The position numbers and the translations under genes are program-made. 15,890 nt of DNA, taken from Bacteroidota bacterium. Lineage in GTDB: Bacteria > Bacteroidota > Bacteroidia > Bacteroidales > GCA-2748055. The DNA lies in NCBI GenBank assembly GCA_024244665.1, contig JAAEOI010000186.1, positions 1-15,890 of the forward strand, written 5' to 3'. The notes below the pieces were generated by a model that saw nothing but the letters and a program-made list of their open reading frames with translations, had not been told where the DNA came from and made no database searches. Shown piece by piece: positions 1 to 7,252 of this stretch (the stretch's first letter is position 1; every line of letters begins with the position of its first letter).

Positions 1-438
1 ACCATCATAATAATTATTCCCAATCATTCTTGTTCTCGAATCAAATTCAACAGTTTCTTTATCATCATCGTTCATTACCAGTCCTAGTGAAATAAATGGC
101 CCATACTTTATTGGTGTTACTCTAAAATGAATTAATGCTCGTTGCCCAACTTTTTCTTTTGAACTTAGTAAACCATCAAAACCAATACTTTGTGCATCAT
201 ATGAATTATTGTTTCGTTCAATATTATCAACTAGCTGGAATATTGCACCGATATACAAATTTTGATTGAATCGATACCCAACTGTGAAACTTGGTTTAAA
301 ACTCTTTGATAGAAAAGGAATTTCGCCAAAACCTATGCCTGCTTGATAATATTTTTGTGGCATTCCATCATTAGTTTGTGCAGCAAGACATTTCCCAAAA
401 CTAATTACTATTAGAATTGCTATAAATTCTGTTTTCAT
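1..438 (-). CDS. Secreted beta-barrel-like protein, 3' end outside window
   Basis: The minus-strand frame starts with ATG at 438 and stays open for 146 codons to the window edge, so the C-terminus is missing. The first ~20 residues (MKTEFIAILIVISFGKCLAA) are a hydrophobic signal peptide with a likely cleavage before QTNDG. The rest alternates polar and hydrophobic residues in short strands with aromatic positions (for example YYQAGIGFGEIPF, PSFTVGYRFNQNLYIGAIFQ, ALIHFRVTPIKYGPFISLGL), as in small outer-membrane beta-barrels of Bacteroidota. No family can be named. It begins 6 bp after the stop of the upstream small membrane protein gene, so the two are probably co-transcribed. Base composition is AT-rich like its neighbours up to ~1250 and unlike the rest of the window. 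Barrel topology is inferred from sequence pattern only. Confidence 0.6.
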   Translation of the reverse strand, partial: MKTEFIAILIVISFGKCLAAQTNDGMPQKYYQAGIGFGEIPFLSKSFKPSFTVGYRFNQNLYIGAIFQLVDNIERNNNSYDAQSIGFDGLLSSKEKVGQRALIHFRVTPIKYGPFISLGLVMNDDDKETVEFDSRTRMIGNNYYDG

Positions 439-444
439 GATTTA

Positions 445-738
445 TTAGAATATTAAGTGAACTAATTGGATAATACCTTTAAGGAGTTGAATTAGTACTA
501 TTCCAAAAATAGAATTGATTACTAAAGTTAAAATTGCTGCACCATACAGTCCGAAACTCATAATAGCAAGGCTATCGGCTATACCAATATCATTGCCTAT
601 GAGTTTATTTACAATAACCCAGGCATTTAAATGTTTAGCTTCAGCTCCTAACAAATAGTCAATAGCTATCATGATAGCCAGGCAAGCTAAGCCAGCAATA
701 AGATATATTGAGATTGGATAAGAGAAAAATGTTTTCAT
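445..738 (-). CDS. Small two-helix membrane protein, unknown function
   Basis: 97 residues with two strongly hydrophobic segments: about residues 7-30 (ISIYLIAGLACLAIMIAIDY) and about residues 57-97, which reads as one long or two closely spaced helices. Between them is a short polar stretch (EAKHLNAWVIVNKLIGNDIG). No enzyme motif is visible and I do not recognise the family. It sits 6 bp upstream of the beta-barrel-like gene and about 86 bp downstream of the broken Crp-type regulator gene, all on the minus strand. A perfect palindrome and a second inverted repeat lie in its upstream region, so it may have been a target of that regulator. The AT-rich composition supports acquisition together with its neighbours. 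Confidence 0.5.
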   Translation of the reverse strand: MKTFFSYPISIYLIAGLACLAIMIAIDYLLGAEAKHLNAWVIVNKLIGNDIGIADSLAIMSFGLYGAAILTLVINSIFGIVLIQLLKGIIQLVHLIF

Positions 739-754
739 ATGTATAAGTTTAAAG

Positions 755-778
755 GTTCACAACAAAGGTGAGGTGAAC
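755..778. repeat. Inverted repeat GTTCAC/GTGAAC upstream of small membrane protein gene
   Basis: GTTCAC (755-760) is repeated in inverted form as GTGAAC (773-778) with a 12-base spacer, 17-40 bases upstream of the ATG at 738. It could form a leader hairpin or be a dyad binding site. With a 6-bp arm it may also be chance. Confidence 0.3.
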
Positions 779-792
779 AAAAAACCTATGCA

Positions 793-806
793 TTAACATA
801 TGTTAA
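793..806. promoter_or_regulatory. Perfect 14-bp palindrome, candidate regulator operator
   Basis: TTAACATATGTTAA is a perfect palindrome in the 86-bp gap between the Crp-family pseudogene and the small membrane protein gene, 54 bases upstream of the latter's ATG. Crp/Fnr family proteins bind dimeric sites of similar size and AT-rich palindromic form, so it is a plausible operator for the neighbouring (now broken) regulator. The assignment is by position and symmetry only. Confidence 0.4.
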
Positions 807-824
807 GATATAAAATGAAACAAA

Positions 825-1239
825 TTACTTTTTAACCTGCTGCGCTCGGATCCTGCTTAATTGGATTGGTGTAATACCAAGATAGGAGGCAATATGGTAT
901 TGTGGTATTTGATTTTCTAATTCGGGATATTCATCTCTAAATATTAAGTAGTTTGCTGTTGCATCATTTGTGACCATTCTGATATCATGTCGTTCTTTCT
1001 TTATCCATTCGTCTTCCAAAATGGCCAACATTAGAGATTCGAGGCTTCTATGTGAAATAAAAAGTTCTCTGAACGATTGATATGAAAATTGTACAAGACG
1101 ACATTTAGTAAGCGCTTGAAAACTAAGTTGGCTGGCTCTCTTTGACAAAAGTGATGTGAGTGCTGTTGGGAAAGTGTTTTGAATCTTCATCAGATAAGGG
1201 ATGAATATTGTTTACTGATTTTAGTATATCACTATCCAT
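825..1239 (-). pseudogene. Crp/Fnr-family transcriptional regulator, broken by internal deletion and frame change
   Basis: The C-terminal part is intact in one frame (825-1190, 121 codons). It ends with a Crp-type winged helix (IPQYHIASYLGITPIQLSRI), preceded by the end of a cyclic-nucleotide-binding-like domain (SFQALTKCRLVQFSYQSF). The family's N-terminus is in another minus frame: an ATG at 1239 opens 38 codons beginning MDSDILKSVNNIHPLSDE, which matches the usual start of Bacteroidota Crp regulators, and ends at a TAG at 1123-1125. The two parts meet around 1130-1145. Family proteins are about 190-200 residues, so roughly 50-60 codons of the effector-binding beta-roll are missing as well as the frame being lost. 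The 121-residue ORF alone could still make a DNA-binding fragment, but it lacks most of the sensor domain. The missing-length estimate comes from family knowledge, not an alignment. Confidence 0.7.
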
Positions 1240-1264
1240 TCGATACTTTTTTGAATGCCACAAC

Positions 1265-1295
1265 GGGGTAGCTTACGCCCCCTGAGAACCGTACG
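1265..1295 (-). mobile_element. Possible group II intron 3' end remnant (half of domain V plus domain VI-like hairpin)
   Basis: On the minus strand CGTACGGTTC (1295-1286) is followed by TCA and then GGGGGCGTAAGCTACCCC (1282-1265). CGTACGGTTC is the conserved 3' strand of group II intron domain V. The next segment folds as a short hairpin with a GTAA (GNRA) loop and a TA bulge before CCCC, like a small domain VI with a bulged branch-point A. The 5' strand of domain V (expected GAGCCGTAYG) and any intron-encoded reverse transcriptase are absent, so this would be a dead fragment. It sits where the base composition changes. Chance similarity cannot be excluded. Confidence 0.4.
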
Positions 1296-1343
1296 GATTT
1301 TTTTGCAAGAACCGGTTTCCGGTCTGCCCCAGCTCCAAAGGTG

Positions 1344-2495
1344 CTAGATTTCAACCCACGCCTCGTTTTCTGAGCTCTCCACAGCTTTGTCCACGAACTT
1401 CATTCCCCGCAGGCCTTCGTAAACTGTCGGGAAATCCTTTGCCTCTTCAGGTGGTTCGCTTCCCTCCAGGATGTGTTGGATACAGGTGGCAACATTGCGG
1501 TAAATGTTGGCAAAGGCCTCAATGTATCCCTCCGGGTGACCGGCGGGAACGCGGGTGTTGTAGGCGGCAATGTCACTGACAAACCCGGTGCCTTTTTGCC
1601 GTACCTCCATGGCTTTGTCGAGCCACTTAACGACCAGGGTGTTTGGCTCCAGCTGGTTGAACTCGATTCCGCCTTTTTCACCATATACTCTGAGCCTGAT
1701 GGCATTCTCTTCACCGGCCGAGATCTGGCTGGCGTACAGGACACCACGGGCGCCTCCCTCAAATTGCAGCAGCATGTTGGCATCGTCTTCCAGTATGCGG
1801 TTGGGGACATGGGTACTCAGATCGGACATCAGCCTCGCTGTTTCAAGACCCGTCACATATTCGGCCAGGTGAAATGCGTGGGTCCCGATTTCACCCACAC
1901 AGCATGTCTTCCCGGAGCGGTTTGGGTCTCCCCGCCATGAGGCCTGAACATGATCGGTCTGTTCCAGTGGTTCGCTGAGCCATCCCTGCGGGTACTCCAC
2001 AACCACCTTCCTGATCTTGCCCAGTTCCCCATTATGAACCAGCTTCCTGGCCTCTTTCACCATGGGGTATCCTGTATAGGTATGGGTTAAGGCAAAGAGC
2101 AATCCGGTCTCATCTTTAATACGAACCAGCACCTCTGCCTCATCGGCATCCAGGGCAAGTGGCTTGTCGCATACCACGTGGAAACCATTCTCCATGGCCA
2201 GCTTGGCAGGTTCGAAGTGAAGATGATTGGGGGTCACTATGCAGACAAAGTCCATCCTGACGCCCTCGGGGAGTTTGGCCTCCCCGGCAATCATCTCCTG
2301 GTAGGTGTCGTAGATACGTTCGGGTGCCAGGTAGTACTCTGCTCCCGTTATTTTTGATTTCTCCGGGTTGGAACTGAATGATCCGCAGACCAGGTCGATC
2401 TGTCCGTCCAGGATGGCTGCCATATAGTGTACATGGCCGATAAAGGAACCCGGACCGCCGCCCACCATCCCCATATTGATTTTCCGTTTTGCCAT
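1344..2495 (-). CDS. Gfo/Idh/MocA-family NAD(P)-dependent sugar oxidoreductase (383 aa)
   Basis: A soluble oxidoreductase of the Gfo/Idh/MocA fold: an N-terminal Rossmann domain binding NAD(P), then the C-terminal alpha/beta dimerisation and substrate domain. Visible motifs are a glycine-rich loop VGGGPGSFIGHVH (residues 11-23), the DKP motif (109-111) with the catalytic lysine K110, and GEIGTHAFHL (200-209), where E201 stands in place of the usual aspartate and H205 is the expected catalytic histidine. There is no signal peptide, so it is cytoplasmic. Length is normal for the long form of the family. Members oxidise or reduce hydroxyls of sugars, inositols or sugar glycosides; the substrate cannot be read here. 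It is transcribed divergently from a second family member across a 169-bp gap, so the two may share control. No motif in the sequence narrows the substrate. Confidence 0.9.
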   Translation of the reverse strand: MAKRKINMGMVGGGPGSFIGHVHYMAAILDGQIDLVCGSFSSNPEKSKITGAEYYLAPERIYDTYQEMIAGEAKLPEGVRMDFVCIVTPNHLHFEPAKLAMENGFHVVCDKPLALDADEAEVLVRIKDETGLLFALTHTYTGYPMVKEARKLVHNGELGKIRKVVVEYPQGWLSEPLEQTDHVQASWRGDPNRSGKTCCVGEIGTHAFHLAEYVTGLETARLMSDLSTHVPNRILEDDANMLLQFEGGARGVLYASQISAGEENAIRLRVYGEKGGIEFNQLEPNTLVVKWLDKAMEVRQKGTGFVSDIAAYNTRVPAGHPEGYIEAFANIYRNVATCIQHILEGSEPPEEAKDFPTVYEGLRGMKFVDKAVESSENEAWVEI

Positions 2496-2594
2496 AGCAG
2501 TTATTCTGTTAGATGGTTGATTACTTAAAATTACCTTTTTTTTTGTAATTGAGAATCAGAATTGACCAATTGAATCGTTGGTGTATATGGATTT

Positions 2595-2620
2595 TTTGTG
2601 AATAAGGGCCTCGGTATAAT
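2595..2620 (+). promoter_or_regulatory. Candidate promoter for the rightward oxidoreductase/mutS2 transcript
   Basis: In the 169-bp divergent gap (2496-2664), TTTG (2595-2598) precedes TATAAT (2615-2620) with a 16-base spacer, 45 bases before the ATG at 2665. TTTG resembles the Bacteroidota -33 element, while TATAAT is closer to the general sigma-70 -10 box than to the phylum's TAnnTTTG. No convincing leftward promoter was found in the same gap. Confidence 0.3.
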
Positions 2621-2664
2621 GGGGTCTTTTTTATTACATTTGAAACTGTAAATAAGGGAGCCGT

Positions 2665-3663
2665 ATGGAAAAAATTAGATGGGGGATTCTGAGCACCGCG
2701 AAAATTGGGCTGAATAGTGTGATCCCGGCCCTGCAGAAAGGGTTGAATTCGGACGTGAACGCCATTGCATCGAGGTCGCTGGATAAGGCGAATGTGGCAG
2801 CAGAAAGTCTGGGGATCGCCAGGGCATATGGCTCCTATGAGGAGCTGCTGTCCGATCCCGATGTGGATGCTATCTATAATCCCCTTCCCAATAACATGCA
2901 TTTGGAGTGGAATATAAAAATCATGGAGGCCGGAAAGCACCTTTTGTGCGAGAAACCCCTGGGCTTAAATGCGGCCGAGGTGGAGGAGATGATCAGGGTG
3001 CGGGACAAGTGCAGGGTGAAGGCCGGGGAGGCTTTTATGGTAAAGTCGCATCCCCAATGGATTGAAACCAGGGAGCGTATACGCCGGGGCGAAATAGGGG
3101 ATCCGAAGCTGGTGCAGGCGGCATTCACCTACTATAACGTGGATCCCAGCAACATCAGGAATATCCCCACCATGGGTGGGGGAGGGATGTGGGACATCGG
3201 CTGCTATTGTGTCACCATGTCGAGGTACGTTTTTGAAGAGGAGCCTTTGAGGGTGGTGGCCAGTATGGATTTGGACCCGAAGTTTGGTACTGACAGGCTG
3301 TCCAGTGTGATTATGAAGTTTCCCTCCGGGCAGGCGCATTTCGGTGTGAGTACACAGCTTGCCGGGTTCCAGAGGATGCAGATATTGGGTGACAAGGGGC
3401 ACCTGGAGGTGAAGATCCCCTTCAATGCTCCCATCGACAGGCCAACAATCATAGCCCAGGACCGGGGGAATATTCTCCTGGATGATCTTACAAAACATGA
3501 ATACCCCACGGTAAACCAGTACACACTGATGGGTGATGATTTTTCCAGGGCGATCAGGGAGGACAGAGAGGTGCCGGTAAGCTTCGAGGATGCCCTGAAA
3601 AACACAAAGGTCCTGGCTGCCATATTTGAATCGGCCGGAAGTAGTGCCTGGACTGATGTGTAA
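2665..3663 (+). CDS. Gfo/Idh/MocA-family oxidoreductase, xylose/dihydrodiol dehydrogenase-like (332 aa)
   Basis: A cytoplasmic NAD(P)-dependent sugar dehydrogenase. The N-terminus reads RWGILSTAKIGLNSVIPAL (residues 5-23), a dinucleotide-binding loop of the subgroup containing D-xylose dehydrogenase and dihydrodiol dehydrogenase. It is followed by YNPLPNNMHLEW (71-82), CEKPL (95-99) with catalytic K97, and GGGGMWDIGCYCV (171-183), where D177 is present but the usual downstream histidine is replaced, as is common in this subgroup. Length is typical. The ATG has an upstream AAGGGAG that could act as a ribosome binding site. Only 24 bp separate its stop from the mutS2 start, so the two are probably one transcript, although no functional link with MutS2 is apparent. 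The substrate is unknown. Confidence 0.9.
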   Translation: MEKIRWGILSTAKIGLNSVIPALQKGLNSDVNAIASRSLDKANVAAESLGIARAYGSYEELLSDPDVDAIYNPLPNNMHLEWNIKIMEAGKHLLCEKPLGLNAAEVEEMIRVRDKCRVKAGEAFMVKSHPQWIETRERIRRGEIGDPKLVQAAFTYYNVDPSNIRNIPTMGGGGMWDIGCYCVTMSRYVFEEEPLRVVASMDLDPKFGTDRLSSVIMKFPSGQAHFGVSTQLAGFQRMQILGDKGHLEVKIPFNAPIDRPTIIAQDRGNILLDDLTKHEYPTVNQYTLMGDDFSRAIREDREVPVSFEDALKNTKVLAAIFESAGSSAWTDV

Positions 3664-3675
3664 ATTGAGGAACAG

Positions 3676-3690
3676 AAAGGAGAGAGCTTG
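3676..3690 (+). promoter_or_regulatory. Shine-Dalgarno supporting a TTG start for mutS2
   Basis: AAAGGAGAG (about 3676-3684) lies a few bases before TTG at 3688-3690. The protein read from this TTG begins with the conserved MIYPEQFEAKVGFDRIR start of Bacteroidota MutS2, so TTG rather than a later ATG is the real initiator. A strong Shine-Dalgarno is uncommon in this phylum and may offset the weak start codon. Confidence 0.7.
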
Positions 3691-6183
3691 ATATACCCCG
3701 AACAATTTGAAGCCAAGGTAGGATTCGACCGGATCCGTGATCTGGTGAAATCACACTGCCTGTTTGATCCCGGCCGAGAGCGTGTGGACCAGATGGGCTT
3801 TCTTACCGATCATGTTGAAATAGCAAGGGAGCTTGACCTGGTGGATGAGTTTATGTCTGTCCAGAGGGGTGAGGATGATTTTCCTGTGAACCATTTCATT
3901 GACAACCGGGAGGCTTTGAAAAAGGCTGAGGTTGAGGGAACCTTCCTGTTGGAGGAGGAGGTGTTCGGATTGGTGAAAAGCCTCGATTCGGTAAGGGCCA
4001 TACTCCACTTTTTCAAATCGGATGAGGAGGGAAAGTATCCTGCCCTGCAAGAGCTGTGCAAGCCGGTTAAGGTTTTTTCCTATGTACAGGATCGCATTGG
4101 CAAGGTGCTGAATAAGCACGGGAAGATACGGGACAATGCTTCGCAGGAGCTGAACCATATCCGGCGTAGTCAGCACGAGAAGCAGGGAGCAGTTTCAAAA
4201 AAACTAAATCAGGTCATGAGCAAGGCCCAGCGGGAAGGCTGGGTGGATACCGATGCAGCACCCACTTACCGAAACGACCGGCCGGTGATCCCGGTAATGG
4301 CTGGTAACAAGCGGAAGATCGGCGGACTGGTACACGATGAGTCGGCCTCCGGTAAAACGGTCTTCATTGAGCCTGCCGAGGTTGTGGAGCTCTCCAACCA
4401 GATTAAGGAGCTGGAGTATGCCGAGCGGAGAGAGATCGTCCAGATCCTGATTGCACTCACAAGCGATCTTCGTCCATACATCCCTGACCTGCTATCCACA
4501 CAGGAGTTTCTCTCCACCATCGATTTCATCCGTGCCAGGGCGCTGTTTGCCAGGAGAATTGAAGGCTGCAGGCCCAATGTAGAAAACGTTCAGCAGTTTG
4601 ACTGGAAGGAGGCGAGGCACCCGCTGCTCTACCTGGCACATAAGGCCGAACAGAAGGAGGTAGTTCCCCTCTCATTCCATCTTTCAGATAAGAACAGGAT
4701 ATTACTGATATCGGGACCCAATGCAGGTGGTAAATCGGTCTGTCTGAAAACCATCGGCTTGCTGCAGTACATGTTGCAGTGTGGCTTACTGGTGCCCTGT
4801 AAGCCCGATTCGGTATTCGGGCTCTTTGCAGGAATATTTATCGATATTGGGGATGAGCAGAGTATAGATAACGATCTGAGTACATACAGCTCCCATCTGT
4901 TAAATATGAAATATTTCCTGAAGCACGCCTCCTCAGACACACTGCTGATGATAGATGAGTTCGGGACAGGGACAGAACCCATGCTGGGAGGTGCCATTGC
5001 CGAGTCGATCCTGGAGCAGCTCAATCAGTCGGGGACCAGCGGGGTGATTACAACCCACTATACCAGCCTGAAGCATTATGCCACCTCCTCGGAGGGGATC
5101 GTGAACGGGGCCATGCTTTTTGATAACCAGAAGATGCAGCCCCTCTACCAGTTGCAGGTGGGAAAACCGGGCAGCTCCTTTGCCTTTGAAATAGCCCGGA
5201 AGATCGGTCTGCCCGAAGAGGTTCTGGAGAGTGCGTCGGAGAAGGTGGGGCAGGACCATATCGATTTCGACAAGCACCTTCGTGATATCCTGAGGGATAA
5301 GAAGTACTGGGAGAGTAAACGTCAGAAGATCCGCCAGTCGGAGAAAAAACTGGAGGAGCTGATGGGCCGGTATGAAAAGGAACTCCAGGAGAGCGAGAAG
5401 CAGCGAAAGGTAATTGTGAGGGAGGCCAAGCAGCAAGCCGATACCATGCTCTCCGGGGCCAATAAGAAGATCGAGCTGACCATCAGGGAGATACGAGAGG
5501 CGGAGGCAGAAAAGGAGAAAACCAAAGAGCTCAGGAAGGAGCTGGAGATTTTCAAAGAGAATATAGAGGTTGAGAAAGGGAATGAGGAGAAACATGTGGA
5601 GAAGCGTTTGGAGGAGATCCGGAAGCGGGGAAGCGAGCTGGAGTCCAGGAGGCCCGATCTGCGCCAGCGCTCGAAGAAGATCCTCTCCCAAAAACAGGAG
5701 AGGGAGGATCCCGAGATCCGTGTTGGCGATATGGTCCGGATCAGGGGACAGGAGGCCGCCGGTGAAGTTATAGAGTTGAAGGGGAAGAATGTAACCGTTG
5801 CCTTCGGAATTCTGAAGAGTATTACCAAGCTGGATCAGCTGGAGAAAATTCAGGGTGAAGAGGCCGGGAAGCTGAAGATAAAAACCCAGTCGAAGGTAAA
5901 ACTGGGGGATTGGGATGTAAGCACCCGACGCGCCAGGTTCCGTCCCGATATCGACCTGAGGGGAAAACGGGCTGATGAAGCCATGGAATTGGTGGTCGAT
6001 TTTATTGATGAGGCGATCATGGTGGGTGCCAGGGAGCTGCGGATCCTTCATGGGAAGGGCAACGGTATACTGCGCCAGCTGATCAGGGAATACCTGCACA
6101 CCATGGAGCTGGTGGAGTGGTACGGTGATGAGCATATTCAGAATGGGGGGGCGGGGATTACGGTTGTTAAAATGGAAGGATAA
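3688..6183 (+). CDS. mutS2: MutS2 family ATPase/endonuclease (831 aa)
   Basis: MutS2 is a MutS-like ABC-type ATPase with a C-terminal Smr nuclease domain. It has been linked to suppression of homologous recombination and, in Bacillus, to rescue of collided ribosomes. Visible here are an N-terminal clamp/core region (1-~330), Walker A GPNAGGKS (343-350), Walker B LLMIDEF (419-425), the aromatic/hairpin TTHYTSLKHYA segment after it, a long charged coiled coil (about 515-665, rich in E, K and R), a KOW-like beta-barrel segment (about 675-725, VGDMVRIRG), and the Smr domain (about 754-831) with DLRG (756-759) and HGKGNG (788-793). The mismatch-recognition domain I of MutS is absent, as expected. 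Length is close to the family's usual ~780-830. The gene is co-oriented with the upstream oxidoreductase (24-bp gap). All key motifs are present, so it should be active. Confidence 0.96.
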   Translation: MIYPEQFEAKVGFDRIRDLVKSHCLFDPGRERVDQMGFLTDHVEIARELDLVDEFMSVQRGEDDFPVNHFIDNREALKKAEVEGTFLLEEEVFGLVKSLDSVRAILHFFKSDEEGKYPALQELCKPVKVFSYVQDRIGKVLNKHGKIRDNASQELNHIRRSQHEKQGAVSKKLNQVMSKAQREGWVDTDAAPTYRNDRPVIPVMAGNKRKIGGLVHDESASGKTVFIEPAEVVELSNQIKELEYAERREIVQILIALTSDLRPYIPDLLSTQEFLSTIDFIRARALFARRIEGCRPNVENVQQFDWKEARHPLLYLAHKAEQKEVVPLSFHLSDKNRILLISGPNAGGKSVCLKTIGLLQYMLQCGLLVPCKPDSVFGLFAGIFIDIGDEQSIDNDLSTYSSHLLNMKYFLKHASSDTLLMIDEFGTGTEPMLGGAIAESILEQLNQSGTSGVITTHYTSLKHYATSSEGIVNGAMLFDNQKMQPLYQLQVGKPGSSFAFEIARKIGLPEEVLESASEKVGQDHIDFDKHLRDILRDKKYWESKRQKIRQSEKKLEELMGRYEKELQESEKQRKVIVREAKQQADTMLSGANKKIELTIREIREAEAEKEKTKELRKELEIFKENIEVEKGNEEKHVEKRLEEIRKRGSELESRRPDLRQRSKKILSQKQEREDPEIRVGDMVRIRGQEAAGEVIELKGKNVTVAFGILKSITKLDQLEKIQGEEAGKLKIKTQSKVKLGDWDVSTRRARFRPDIDLRGKRADEAMELVVDFIDEAIMVGARELRILHGKGNGILRQLIREYLHTMELVEWYGDEHIQNGGAGITVVKMEG

Positions 6184-6250
6184 AGAGGTAAGAAAGTAAG
6201 TAAGTGGGCAGGTAAATAGTAATTGGTAAATAGGTAAGTGGGTAATAGAT
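6184..6250 (+). repeat. Low-complexity GGTAA-type degenerate repeat between mutS2 and the deacetylase gene
   Basis: The 67-bp gap is made almost entirely of G, A and T and contains two copies of GGTAAATAG (6211-6219, 6225-6233), two of GTAAGTGGG (6200-6208, 6234-6242) and further GGTAA/GTAAG variants. It looks like a decayed short tandem repeat. No terminator or clear promoter is visible in it. Confidence 0.6.
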
Positions 6251-7246
6251 ATGGAAGATAATTGGTTAAGGACCATAACGCCTTTTTTCCGGTTGATGAA
6301 ACTGGAGTGGATGTCCGGCCTTTCAGGCCAGAATACCATCTTCCCCTTTTATCATGTGGCTTCCGACCAGCAGCTGCCACACCTGAAGCATCTCTACCGA
6401 TACCGGAACGAGGCGCAATTTGAAAGGGATATTGAGCAGTTGCTCAGCTCCTTTGAACCCATCAGCATAACAGACTTCCTGGAGGGTGATCCAGGGCCCG
6501 GAAGTAAACGACGTATGGTTCTCTCCTTTGACGACGGACTGGCAGAGTGCCACAGCTTCATTGCACCTTTTCTCAAGAGAAAGGGAATCCCTGCTGTCTT
6601 TTTCCTGAACAACGATTTTATCGATAACCGGGGGCTCTTTTATCGGTACAAAGCAAGCATCCTGGTTGAGTATCTGCAGAATGAGCGTGCAGCACTGATT
6701 AAGGCTGCGGAATTTTTAATCATCCCTGAACAGCAGGTTAAAGATGCCATCCTGATGAGTAACCACAGGCAGATCCCGCTGCTGGATGCCCTGTCGCTCC
6801 ATGTGGGACTGGATTATGCGGTCTACCAGAGGGATCAGCCTGTCTACATGACCACTGAGCAGGTGCAGCACTTGGTAAAGCTGGGGTTTCACATGGGAGC
6901 CCACAGCATGGATCATCCCGAGTTCTTCAGGATGGAGGAGAAGAAGATGGAGGCCAATGTGAGCATGAGCATGGAAGATATCCGGAAGCGCTTTACTGTG
7001 AAACCGGCCTGCTTTGCATTTCCGTTTACAAGTGACGGGATTCCGGAGAGGGTGATCGATGAGATCCTGGCTGAGGGCATTGCCGATGTGATTTTCGGAA
7101 CGGCGGGACTGAAGAGGACAGGGAAGAGGAGATTCATCCAGCGCATTCCAATGGAGGCATATGCCATGGATGCAAAGCAGGCACTTAAAGCGGAGTACCT
7201 GGCTTATTTGTTTAAGGGGCTGATGGGTAAAAATGGATACTTTTAA
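6251..7246 (+). CDS. Polysaccharide deacetylase (NodB-homology, carbohydrate esterase 4-like) (331 aa)
   Basis: A metal-dependent deacetylase that removes acetyl groups from amino sugars or other acylated glycans. Motif 1 is LSFDDG (91-96), with D94 as the expected catalytic base and D95 as a metal ligand. Motif 2 is AHSMDHP (217-223), with metal-binding H218 and H222. CFAFPF (about 254-259) corresponds to the motif 3 strand in the divergent branch of the family found in capsule and O-antigen loci. No cleavable signal peptide or clear transmembrane segment is visible, so it probably works in the cytoplasm on a nucleotide- or lipid-linked glycan. The segment between motifs 1 and 2 (about 120 residues) is longer than in classic secreted members. 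It is 6 bp from the next gene, starting a three-gene run with an acyltransferase and a sulfotransferase. The exact glycan is unknown. Confidence 0.85.
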   Translation: MEDNWLRTITPFFRLMKLEWMSGLSGQNTIFPFYHVASDQQLPHLKHLYRYRNEAQFERDIEQLLSSFEPISITDFLEGDPGPGSKRRMVLSFDDGLAECHSFIAPFLKRKGIPAVFFLNNDFIDNRGLFYRYKASILVEYLQNERAALIKAAEFLIIPEQQVKDAILMSNHRQIPLLDALSLHVGLDYAVYQRDQPVYMTTEQVQHLVKLGFHMGAHSMDHPEFFRMEEKKMEANVSMSMEDIRKRFTVKPACFAFPFTSDGIPERVIDEILAEGIADVIFGTAGLKRTGKRRFIQRIPMEAYAMDAKQALKAEYLAYLFKGLMGKNGYF

Positions 7247-7252
7247 AAGGAT

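Noticed and set aside
1288..1304. Palindrome CCGTACGG followed by a T-run read as a rightward intrinsic terminator.
   Set aside because: The palindrome has no loop, and nothing is transcribed rightwards into it; the group II intron tail reading on the minus strand explains it better.
2529..2550. AATTAC and GTAATT flanking a T-run in the divergent gap, considered as an operator or terminator.
   Set aside because: AT-rich 6-bp arms around a homopolymer are common by chance and the position (just upstream of the leftward gene's ATG) does not suit a terminator.
2965..3705. 246-codon minus frame opposite the second oxidoreductase.
   Set aside because: It is the shadow of a well-supported Gfo/Idh/MocA gene; no domain pattern or start context supports it.
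4933..6339. Long open frame on the minus strand opposite mutS2 (468 codons).
   Set aside because: It lies antisense to a clearly conserved MutS2 with all motifs, is leucine/proline-rich as expected from the complement of a charged coiled-coil gene, and has no recognisable domain.
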